A stretch of DNA of 41,155 nt, from NCBI GenBank assembly GCA_030429235.1, contig JAUIDB010000033.1, positions 1-41,155 of the forward strand, in the 5' to 3' direction. A program made the translations under genes and the position numbers. The stretch's first letter is position 1. The number at the start of each line of letters is the position of its first letter. This DNA comes from Thermoanaerobaculia bacterium (GTDB taxonomy: Bacteria; Acidobacteriota; Thermoanaerobaculia; Multivoradales; JAIOJS01). This document shows positions 8,423 to 15,993 of the stretch, piece by piece. The notes under the pieces are model-generated. The model searched no databases, had not been told where the DNA came from, and saw only the letters and a program-made list of their open reading frames with translations.

Positions 8423-9801
8423 AGTTGGTACTTCCTTCGGAGCTGGTCGAGGAGTGGACTCTCCCGGGGAGCGGCGTCGAGTAGACCCGCTACCTCGTCG
8501 ATCTGGCCGTTGGCGACGAGAAGCTCGGCTAGGCGGACGCGGTCGCGATCGCGCCAAGGCGCTATCTCCAACAGCTGTTGCAGACTGGAGCGAGCGGCTT
8601 CTGGATCACCGAGATGGAGTTCCAGTTGGGCCCTGGCGGCCAGGAGGATCGAGCCGTCCGGGAACTCTCCGAGACCCTCCTGGACCAGAGCATAGGCGGC
8701 GTCATGGTCGAGATTCCTCATCGCCTGTGAGACTCGTTCCTCCCGCACTCGTTGTCGCAGGCGTCGTCGCCGTAGCTGGGCTGACAGATGCTCGGAGACC
8801 GGAAGCTCGAGAACGGTGGCGAAGCAGGCTTTTGCGAGTTCATCGAGAGCAGACCGGGACGCCAGTCGTCCTACGAGCAGCGTCTGTTCGGGGCTCAGAT
8901 CGGTCCGATCGATCGCTTCTAGCTGGTCCCGAGCCTCGCTGGTCCGGTCCGTGAGCGTCAGCAGTTCAGCCAGGCGGAGCTGAACCGAGGTGGAGGCAAC
9001 TGTCGTCTTCGATGCGAGTTCACGTACCAGGGGTAGCGCCTCCGAGGGAGAAGGCGCGCTCTTGCTTCCGCTGCCCTCGAGGTCGGAGAGGAGCTGGTGC
9101 CGAGCCATGAGATCTTTCGCCTGCTCGACATCGCCGGTGGCGCGGTAGAGGCGGGCCGCCAGGTAGGTCGTGGTTCGATCGAACGGATCGAGTCGAAGCG
9201 CCCGGCGAGCGAAGTCGAGGGCTCGCTCTGGCTCGGTAGTTCGGAAGAGTCGCACGGCGAGCGCGAGGCCGATCTGGTCTTCGGGATCGAGTCGAAGCCA
9301 GCGGTCCAGGAGCTCACGCGCTTGGTCTGGGTTTGCCGATTCGACGATGAGGGCCCGGGCTCGGAGAGTCCGAGGGCTCTCGGGGGCCTCATCGATCAGG
9401 GTCAACGCGGCGCCGGTGTCGTGTAGCACCCGAAGGTTGCCGACCAGATTCAGGCGTGCTTCGAGGTCGTCGGGATGACGTGACAGGTAGGTTTGGAGAT
9501 GCTCGGCGGCTTGCGAGGGGCTCTGGAGGGGACCGGCTCGCCAGGCTTCCGCAACCGCGAGGCGACCAGTATCGGAGTTCGGCTCTAGGTCGAGATGGCG
9601 CTGGAGGTAGTCTCGGGAGAGTAGGTACTCCTGCTCGTCGAAAGCGTTGAGACCACGAACGAGATCGGTGGGTTCGTCCGGCGGCTGACACCCGTTGAGA
9701 AAGAGGAGACCGAGGCAAGACAGCGCCCCGAGCTTCGTGCGGTAGAACCGTCTGGTTTCCTGGCAAGCCGAGTCCAGAACAGCTTGTGGTTCGATGGGCA
9801 C
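8419..9801 (-). CDS. TPR-repeat lipoprotein
   Basis: A 460-residue protein of TPR-type helical repeats spanning roughly residues 45-455, a scaffold fold for protein-protein contacts. The N-terminus has a hydrophobic stretch ending in a lipobox, LFLNGC (Cys38), preceded by an unusually long n-region, so lipidation and envelope anchoring are likely. Repeats include the pairs around LDPEDQIGLALAVRLFR and LDPFDRTTTYLAARLYR. The start is GTG 9801; no upstream ribosome-binding site is obvious. The stop overlaps the start of the FG-GAP/UnbV gene by 4 nt, so both are probably made together. It is divergent from the sulfatase-fold gene across about 82 nt. Confidence 0.85.
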   Translation of the reverse strand: MPIEPQAVLDSACQETRRFYRTKLGALSCLGLLFLNGCQPPDEPTDLVRGLNAFDEQEYLLSRDYLQRHLDLEPNSDTGRLAVAEAWRAGPLQSPSQAAEHLQTYLSRHPDDLEARLNLVGNLRVLHDTGAALTLIDEAPESPRTLRARALIVESANPDQARELLDRWLRLDPEDQIGLALAVRLFRTTEPERALDFARRALRLDPFDRTTTYLAARLYRATGDVEQAKDLMARHQLLSDLEGSGSKSAPSPSEALPLVRELASKTTVASTSVQLRLAELLTLTDRTSEARDQLEAIDRTDLSPEQTLLVGRLASRSALDELAKACFATVLELPVSEHLSAQLRRRRLRQRVREERVSQAMRNLDHDAAYALVQEGLGEFPDGSILLAARAQLELHLGDPEAARSSLQQLLEIAPWRDRDRVRLAELLVANGQIDEVAGLLDAAPRESPLLDQLRRKYQL

Positions 9802-9847
9802 TTTCGGTTTGGTCGGCTCGAGGGACTCGGGGGATTAGGCAGTGGGT

Positions 9848-9876
9848 TTGACGACGGGTGGGTCCTGCGGGACAAT
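9848..9876 (+). promoter_or_regulatory. Sigma-70-like promoter of the sulfatase-fold/PpiC operon
   Basis: TTGACG at 9848-9853 and GACAAT at 9871-9876 are separated by exactly 17 nt, matching a housekeeping promoter at 5/6 and 5/6 positions. The -10 ends 7 nt before the in-frame TTG at 9884, so the predicted transcription start is at or next to that codon, implying a leaderless message. If used, this promoter excludes the upstream start candidates GTG 9842 and ATG 9875. Confidence 0.55.
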
Positions 9877-9883
9877 GCGGGCC

Positions 9884-12076
9884 TTGAGGCACTATTCTAC
9901 CCTTCTCTCGTCTCGCTGTGGCCCCATTTCTCGTCGCGTTCTGATCCTCGCCGTCCTGGTTGGATTGGTCGGGGGAGGCTGTTCTCGATCGCAGCCGTGG
10001 AACGTCTTGTTGGTCACTTTCGACACGACTCGGGCGGACCGTCTCGGTGTCTACGGCAACGATTCGATCGCTACGCCGACCGTAGATCGGTTAGCGGCGG
10101 AGGGGGTCCGCTTCGCCCAGGCCCGCTCGGCAGTTCCGATCACGGCTCCCTCTCATTCGACGATTCTGACCGGGGTCTATCCGGTTCTTCATGGAGTCCG
10201 AGACAACGGCTTGTTCGTGTTGCCTGCGGCCCAGACGACACTGGCCGAGATTCTCGGCCAGCAGGGCTACGCTACGGCGGCCGCGATCGGCTCCTTTCCC
10301 CTCACTTCTCAGTTCGGCCTCGATCAGGGTTTCGACTACTTCGACGATGAGGTCGACGTACAACCGTTCGAAGACCTCCTGGCCCAGCGGGCACTTCCCA
10401 AGTCTGCGCTCTTTTTCGACGAGCGACGGGCGGGACGGGTGAACGAGGCTTTGCTTCCCTGGCTGACCGAGCACGCCGGGGAACCGTTCTTCGCTTGGGC
10501 ACACTACTTCGATCCGCATCAGCCCCTGGAGCCTCCGGCTCCGTTCGACCAGCTGTACGCCGACGATCTGTACGACGGAGAGATTGCCTACTCGGACGAT
10601 TCGCTCGGCCGGCTCCTCGACCACCTGCGGGGACTTGGGGTTCTGGATCGGACCCTGGTGATCCTGACGGCAGATCATGGCGAGGGGTTGAACGAGCACC
10701 GGGAGTCGACCCACTCCATGTTGCTCTACGACTCGACGCTCCATGTCCCGTTGATCCTTCGTCCCCCCGACTACCCCTATGGCGGCCGTGTCGTGGATGA
10801 GTTCGTGGGTACCGTCGACATCGTGCCGACCGTCCTCGACCTCCTGGGAGTCTCCTCGGACCTGGAGTTTCAGGGGCGTAGCCTCGAACCGTGGTTCTCG
10901 GCGCGATCCTTGGAGGCCGTAGGGCCTTCGTCGCCGCGGTCGCTCTACTCCGAGACACTGTCGCCGCGGCTCTCGCACCGTTGGGGGGAGCTTAGGGCGC
11001 TCATCGACCGTCCGTACAAGTTTGTGCACGGCCCGAGACCCGAACTCTTCGATCTCGAGAAGGACCCTCGTGAACTCCACAATCTGATCGACGAGCAAGC
11101 CGCGCTGGCCAGGGAACTCGAGAACCGCTTGGTTCGGTTTCTACGCAACGAGGCGGCACCAGACCCGGGAGCGGCGACCGAAGCCGACGAGGAGACGCTG
11201 TCGCGGCTCCGGGCCCTGGGCTATATCCACTCCACCGGGCCGCAGGACGTAGTGGTGGAGGAACGCCTTCGGTCGGATGGCTTGGCCCCGCAAGATCGGG
11301 TGGTCGACGTTACAGCCATGAGCAACGCCAAAGAGGCGCTGCATCAGCGTCGGCCACTGTCGGCGCTGCAGTTCTTGGAACCGTTGCTGGCGGCAACGCC
11401 GGACGATCCGGTGTACCTCGAGATGCGAGCTTCGGCGGAGGTGCAGATGGAACAGCTCGAGGCGGCGAGTGCGACCCTGGACCTCATTCGCCAGATCGGT
11501 GGCGAAGGACCCGTGACCGCCCGGCTTCTCGAGCAGATGGGCGCTCTCGCTCTGTATCGCGGAGACCTGGCGCAAGCCGAACGCTGGCTTACCCAGGCCG
11601 AAGAACTCGGTGCCAGTGCCAACGGACAACACTTCTTGGCGCACGTTTATGCAGCCCAGGGGATGATGGTCGAGCAGGAGCGCGCGCTGACGGCGGTGCT
11701 CGAACTCGACCCTGGTTTCGTGACGGCTCGACTAGATCTCGCGATTCTCCGTGCCCGACAGGGAGACAGAGCAGAGGCCAAGAGACACTTCGACCAGGCG
11801 CTCGAGGACCAGCCATACTTCCCTCGCACCCACTACAACCTGGGGACCTTCTGGATCGAAGCGGGTGAACTCTCGGCGGCGGAGGGGCGTTTCCAGCGAG
11901 CGGTGGAGCTAGACCCGAACTACCGCCAGGCCCGGTACGCACTCGTGGCCCTCTACGCCAGCACACCGGGCCGGGAGGCCGAAGCCGAGTACCATCGGCT
12001 CGAATTGCAACGCCGCCATCCAGGGTCGGCCGAAGCGACAGAGGCCAACGCGTTGCTGGCCGGGAGTTCCTCGTGA
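9884..12076 (+). CDS. Sulfatase/alkaline-phosphatase-fold hydrolase fused to TPR repeats, membrane-anchored
   Basis: About 730 residues from TTG 9884 (alternatives ATG 9875, GTG 9842). A hydrophobic segment (residues ~18-31) ends in VGGGC; the lipobox is imperfect, so lipidation at Cys33 is possible but not certain. The N-terminal ~430 residues are a sulfatase-type alkaline phosphatase superfamily domain: metal-binding FDTTRAD (about residues 46-52), a nucleophile region ITAPSHSTILTG, and ILTADHGEGLNEH. The nucleophile position is Thr87 within TAPSH, not the Cys or Ser of CxPxR, so formylglycine maturation is not expected; Thr is the nucleophile in LtaS-type phosphoglycerol transferases. The C-terminal ~220 residues are TPR repeats ending in LDPNYRQARYALVALY. 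Substrate unknown. The stop overlaps the first PpiC gene by 4 nt. Confidence 0.85.
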   Translation: MRHYSTLLSSRCGPISRRVLILAVLVGLVGGGCSRSQPWNVLLVTFDTTRADRLGVYGNDSIATPTVDRLAAEGVRFAQARSAVPITAPSHSTILTGVYPVLHGVRDNGLFVLPAAQTTLAEILGQQGYATAAAIGSFPLTSQFGLDQGFDYFDDEVDVQPFEDLLAQRALPKSALFFDERRAGRVNEALLPWLTEHAGEPFFAWAHYFDPHQPLEPPAPFDQLYADDLYDGEIAYSDDSLGRLLDHLRGLGVLDRTLVILTADHGEGLNEHRESTHSMLLYDSTLHVPLILRPPDYPYGGRVVDEFVGTVDIVPTVLDLLGVSSDLEFQGRSLEPWFSARSLEAVGPSSPRSLYSETLSPRLSHRWGELRALIDRPYKFVHGPRPELFDLEKDPRELHNLIDEQAALARELENRLVRFLRNEAAPDPGAATEADEETLSRLRALGYIHSTGPQDVVVEERLRSDGLAPQDRVVDVTAMSNAKEALHQRRPLSALQFLEPLLAATPDDPVYLEMRASAEVQMEQLEAASATLDLIRQIGGEGPVTARLLEQMGALALYRGDLAQAERWLTQAEELGASANGQHFLAHVYAAQGMMVEQERALTAVLELDPGFVTARLDLAILRARQGDRAEAKRHFDQALEDQPYFPRTHYNLGTFWIEAGELSAAEGRFQRAVELDPNYRQARYALVALYASTPGREAEAEYHRLELQRRHPGSAEATEANALLAGSSS

Positions 12077-13812
12077 AGCGCCGGCTTCGGTGGCTTGCCG
12101 GCCTCGCCGTCGTGGGGTCGATGATCGCGTGCGCCGATTCGGAGACTCCCGCCGAGAGTGTTGCGGTGACTGACGAAAGTACCGACGCTAGCGAGGTGCT
12201 GGCCAAGTACGACGGAGGCCAGGTAACCGCGGAGGACCTCGATCGAGCGATTCTGGAACTGCCACCCGAGTCGCGCGAGGTTCCGGGGGATCGAACCGCA
12301 TGGTACGAGGGCCTGATCCGAACTCTGGCGTTGGATCAGATCGAAGGGGATCGGATACAGGTTCTCCTCGATCAGGACGGAGAGCTAAAGGAGCTTCTGC
12401 GTGACGCCGAGAAAGGGGTCCTCATCGAGGAGTGGGCCCGTCGACAGAGCCTCGAGATCGACCCGGTATCCGAGGATGAACTCCGTGCCTACTACCAAGA
12501 GCATCAAGAGGTCTACCAGATTCCCGATCGTCGTTCGGTCTCCCACATCTTTCTCCGAGCGGATCGGCGCTCGGCGGGGGAAATCCAGCAGCGGTTGCAC
12601 CAGATCCGTGAGAGGATCCTGCAAGGGGAGAGTTTCGAAACTCTGGTAGCGGAGGTGTCCGAATCGGAGACACGGCACCGGTCAGGTCTGCTCGGGAGTC
12701 TGGGGCGTGGTGACCTGCCGCAGGACTTGGAGAAGGTGATCTTCGAGCTCGAGGTCGGGACTCCCAGTGAACCCGTGCTGACCCCACAGGGAGGGCATCT
12801 CTTCATCGTAATGAACAGTGTCCAGGCTCGGGACTACTCCTTCGAGGAAGTGCGGCCGGCGATGCAGCGCCAGATGATGTTCGAACGACGGGAGGCCGCG
12901 CTCGAAGAACTGACCCGGTCGTTGCCTCTGCCACCCGATTTGGAGCGGGTCAGTTCGGAATCGCTCGAGGCTCTGATTTCGCAAGGGGATCCGTCGGAGA
13001 TCGTACTGGAGGTTGGCCAGGAATCGACGTCGTTGGGAAGGCTGATGGAGTTCGCGAATCTGGCCGCAGTGGCCAGGAATGTACCGCCGAACCCAGTCCA
13101 GGCCCTCGACCTACTCGAACGCCAGGAGCGGATTCTGGCCAGGGCTCTCGAAGATGGCATCGACCAGCTTCCCGAGGTGGCGCAAAGACTGCGGTCGGTC
13201 CGATGGCGGGTAGCCCGAGAGAAGGTCCACTCCAGTCGCCGTGAGGCCATCCTGGATCGGGACCCAGATCGGCTGCGGGCGTACTACGAGGAGCACCAGT
13301 TGGCTTTCCGTACCCCTTTGAGCCTGCGTCTCCGCCGGTTGTCTATTCCCTTTGCGCGTGACGGGGTAGCGAGCCTGATGGCTGAACTGGAGACGGCAGT
13401 AGCCTCGCAACCGGAGTCCCTCGAGGATCTCCTAGACCGATTCGAAGGGTCCATCGACGATGTGGGTTGGCTGGAGCTGTCGCAACAGCTGACCGAGGCT
13501 GAGAGGCGGCTCGCGGCGGTACTGGCTCCCCTCGAAGCGGGACAGCTGTCGCCTCCGCGACGCTTTGGCGAGGCGCTGGAGGTGTACCGTGTCTTGGACC
13601 GCAGGGAACCCCGAGATCAACCCTACGAAGTCGTGAGCGAGACGGTTCGAGAGGTCTACCTATTGCAGCACTCGGCAGAGCTACAGGCGGAATGGACCGA
13701 GCGACGACTGTCCGATCAGAACTTTCGGCTGGTGGAAGGGTGGCAGGAGCGAGTTGGCGTCGACCGGACGTCGGCAGGGAGCGAGACTTCGCTGCAGCGG
13801 GAGGTGCCGTGA
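12073..13812 (+). CDS. PpiC/SurA-like peptidyl-prolyl isomerase lipoprotein, first of tandem pair
   Basis: A 579-residue envelope protein with a signal peptide ending in the lipobox-like SMIAC (Cys20). A SurA-type N-terminal helical region (about residues 40-150, including DELRAYYQEHQEVYQ) precedes a recognisable parvulin domain at about residues 153-250 (VSHIFLR, GESFETLVAEVSES, GLLGSLGRGDLP). A second, more divergent parvulin-like segment follows at about residues 413-515, after another DRLRAYYEEHQLAF helix. Such proteins act as periplasmic chaperones or prolyl isomerases for outer-membrane or secreted proteins. GTG 12073 overlaps the sulfatase-fold stop by 4 nt (GTGA), and the next paralogue overlaps its end the same way. 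Confidence 0.88.
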   Translation: MKRRLRWLAGLAVVGSMIACADSETPAESVAVTDESTDASEVLAKYDGGQVTAEDLDRAILELPPESREVPGDRTAWYEGLIRTLALDQIEGDRIQVLLDQDGELKELLRDAEKGVLIEEWARRQSLEIDPVSEDELRAYYQEHQEVYQIPDRRSVSHIFLRADRRSAGEIQQRLHQIRERILQGESFETLVAEVSESETRHRSGLLGSLGRGDLPQDLEKVIFELEVGTPSEPVLTPQGGHLFIVMNSVQARDYSFEEVRPAMQRQMMFERREAALEELTRSLPLPPDLERVSSESLEALISQGDPSEIVLEVGQESTSLGRLMEFANLAAVARNVPPNPVQALDLLERQERILARALEDGIDQLPEVAQRLRSVRWRVAREKVHSSRREAILDRDPDRLRAYYEEHQLAFRTPLSLRLRRLSIPFARDGVASLMAELETAVASQPESLEDLLDRFEGSIDDVGWLELSQQLTEAERRLAAVLAPLEAGQLSPPRRFGEALEVYRVLDRREPRDQPYEVVSETVREVYLLQHSAELQAEWTERRLSDQNFRLVEGWQERVGVDRTSAGSETSLQREVP

Positions 13813-15488
13813 GACGAGTTCTAGGGGGGCTCCTGTTGGGAGTCCTGGTGGGTTGTTCTGCTCCTCCGGCTTCCCAGACTCACGATCCGATCGTGGCCCG
13901 TTTCGATGGCGGATCGGTTGGTTTGCAGGAGTTTCGAGATTGGCGGCGGTCACAGGGAGAGACTGACTTCGAGGTCACGTCGAGGCGAGTAGAAGACCTA
14001 CTCTTGGTCCGGCTACTCGCACAGGCCGGGGAAGAGGGCGGGCTTCGCGAGGAGGCGAGAGTCAGGTTGCGCCTCGCAGCGATCGAACGTCAGCTGTGGG
14101 TTGCCGCCCTGCGTCGGCACGTCGCCGACCAGACCGTGGTGTTGCCAGAGGAGATCGAGCAGGCTCTCGCTGAGGAGCCGGACGCCTTCCAGAAACCCCG
14201 TCGCCAGCGGGTCCGTAACCTCTTTCTGCGTGTCCCGGCTACCGCCAGTGCCGCGGAGCGCGCCGAGGTAGGCCAGGTGATGCTGGGGCTCCGAGAGCAG
14301 GTGGTGGCCGGGGAGTCCTTTGCGGCACTGGCTCGGGAGCATTCCGATTCCCAGACTCGGTTCAAGGGAGGGCTGCTCGGTGTAGTCAAACCGGGGGAAC
14401 TACCGCCTCCGGTCGAACCCCTCGTGCTTCCGCTCGAGCCGGGCGAGGTGAGCAGCATCCTCGAGACGACTGACGGCTTCACGATCTTCTATTGCGAGAC
14501 CGTGTGGCCCGCTGAGTCCCGACCACCAGACGAGGTGCGCACGAAGATCGAGTCGGTCCTCCGCCAGCATCGTCAGAAGCAGAGATGGCAAGAACTGGTC
14601 GACGAGTTGCTGGAAGAGGATCCTCCGCAGTTCGATCTCGACTTCGAGATGGCACCCGGCCAGGAGCCCGAGCGTCGAGTTCTCTACTTCGACGATGAAG
14701 GGCTCTCGGTCGGCGAGCTCCGCACCATGCTGCGACTCGGACCCGCTCCCAGAGACCTCGAGTCGATGTCGTTGGGACTCGTACGGGAGGTCCTCGAGAA
14801 TTACGTCGTCCAGGTGCGGGCCAGTCGTCGGGCCCAGGAGCTCGGCCTCTCCATCGACGAGGGTTTGCTGCGCTGGCGCTGGCACAGCGTGTTCGCCGCC
14901 GAAGAGATGGCGAGACGGGTCGACGCACAGCTGGTTCGACCGACAGAGAGCGAGTTGCGAGAGGCTTTTGGGGCCGATCGAGAGCGCTACCGACGCCCGG
15001 CCCACTACGACCTGTCGCTTCTCAGAATTGCCTACGAAGCGGGTGGAGAGCGGCAAGCGATGCAGCGCGCTCTCGAAGCGGAAGAGATGATACGAGGCGG
15101 TCGTCTGTCGTTCGAGGCGGCGGTGCGTCGCTACGCACCCTCGCAAACCTCGGACCCAAGGACCGGCTGGGTCGCGCGACGCCGAGTGGCCGCCCTGGGG
15201 CACTCGGTGCTGGCAGCAGTGGAAGAGCTCAGTCCCGGTGAACTGAGCCCTCCCGTGGTCGACGGCAATCGGCTCTATCTCCTGTTCCTCCATGGAGTCG
15301 AGGAGCCTCGGGCCCTGAGCTTCGAAGAAGCTCGTTCGGCAGTCGAGCGCTCGGTAGGTGGCAATCGAGTCGAGACCCTGCAGAACGAGATCAGCAAATC
15401 GCTCCGCCAACGGCTGCGGGTAACCGTTCTCGATCCTGGCTCCTCGACGAGTGACGATACTCTCAGTCCAGCGGTCGACCCGAGGTAG
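13809..15488 (+). CDS. PpiC/SurA-like peptidyl-prolyl isomerase lipoprotein, second of tandem pair
   Basis: A 559-residue paralogue of the preceding gene with the same plan: signal peptide with lipobox LVGC (Cys16), N-terminal helical region, a parvulin domain at about residues 131-234 (VRNLFLRVP, GESFAALAREHSDS, GGLLGVVKPGELP) and a second parvulin-like segment at about residues 397-497 (LSLLRIAYE, GRLSFEAAVRRYAPS, GWVARRRV). The start is GTG 13809, overlapping the previous stop by 4 nt; longer in-frame starts inside the upstream gene lack support. It ends the operon; the 505 nt downstream contain no recognisable gene. Probably a periplasmic folding factor, perhaps dedicated to the neighbouring secreted proteins (inference). 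Confidence 0.87.
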   Translation: MRRVLGGLLLGVLVGCSAPPASQTHDPIVARFDGGSVGLQEFRDWRRSQGETDFEVTSRRVEDLLLVRLLAQAGEEGGLREEARVRLRLAAIERQLWVAALRRHVADQTVVLPEEIEQALAEEPDAFQKPRRQRVRNLFLRVPATASAAERAEVGQVMLGLREQVVAGESFAALAREHSDSQTRFKGGLLGVVKPGELPPPVEPLVLPLEPGEVSSILETTDGFTIFYCETVWPAESRPPDEVRTKIESVLRQHRQKQRWQELVDELLEEDPPQFDLDFEMAPGQEPERRVLYFDDEGLSVGELRTMLRLGPAPRDLESMSLGLVREVLENYVVQVRASRRAQELGLSIDEGLLRWRWHSVFAAEEMARRVDAQLVRPTESELREAFGADRERYRRPAHYDLSLLRIAYEAGGERQAMQRALEAEEMIRGGRLSFEAAVRRYAPSQTSDPRTGWVARRRVAALGHSVLAAVEELSPGELSPPVVDGNRLYLLFLHGVEEPRALSFEEARSAVERSVGGNRVETLQNEISKSLRQRLRVTVLDPGSSTSDDTLSPAVDPR

Positions 15489-15993
15489 TCGACGAGCGAT
15501 TCAAGGACCGTTACCCAGTGTGGTCGGCAACCGGAGAGTGCTCCCGGTGGGAGCGTGGAGGGGAAGCAAGGATGCGACCGGCCGGGATCGAGTGCGGAGC
15601 CGCAGGCTAGAGCTAACCCTCCCTTGGATAGGACTGGTCTCGGCGGCCGTGTGTGAGGTCACCAAGGATTTGATCAGCAGCTGGTGAGTAGCCCCCGGAC
15701 CGAAGGATCCCTCGTCGACTCCACTCGGTAGCGGGAATCTCGGCCTCGCCTGGGGACGGATAGCTCCTCCGAAGGCCAGCCCAGCGATCTCGTCGACGAA
15801 GCCGCGGCGTGTGGCTAGCGCACCGACGACGGGTCTGGCCCGATCAGGGCTCAAGCGTTCCGAATCGCACCAGAGTCGCGCCCGAGACGAAGACCCCGCC
15901 TGTGCCTGGAATGCCTGCCTCCCGAGATCGATCTTGCGCCATAAGAAAAGGGGCGCCGAAGCGCCCCTCTTCTTATGGTCAGAGACCTGAGCC
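15489..15993. other. 505-nt stretch without a gene
   Basis: No credible coding region, tRNA or repeat was found. It contains a weak hairpin CTCCC-ggt-GGGAG near 15543-15555, without a following T-run, and the strong terminator at 15941-15976. A minus-strand reading frame crossing it (15501-16025) runs through the terminator and into the DUF11 gene and shows no domain or start signal. It separates two convergent units. Confidence 0.6.
15941..15976 (-). terminator. Strong intrinsic terminator, usable in both directions
   Basis: Read on the minus strand, a perfect GGGGCGC-TTCG-GCGCCCC hairpin is followed by TTTTCTTAT and preceded by the complementary ATAAGAAGA, giving a stem of about 16 bp with one G-T wobble. 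It begins 18 nt past the stop of the DUF11 gene, so it terminates that gene. The plus-strand reading also has a T-rich 3' side, so it may stop read-through from the PpiC operon as well. Confidence 0.9.
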
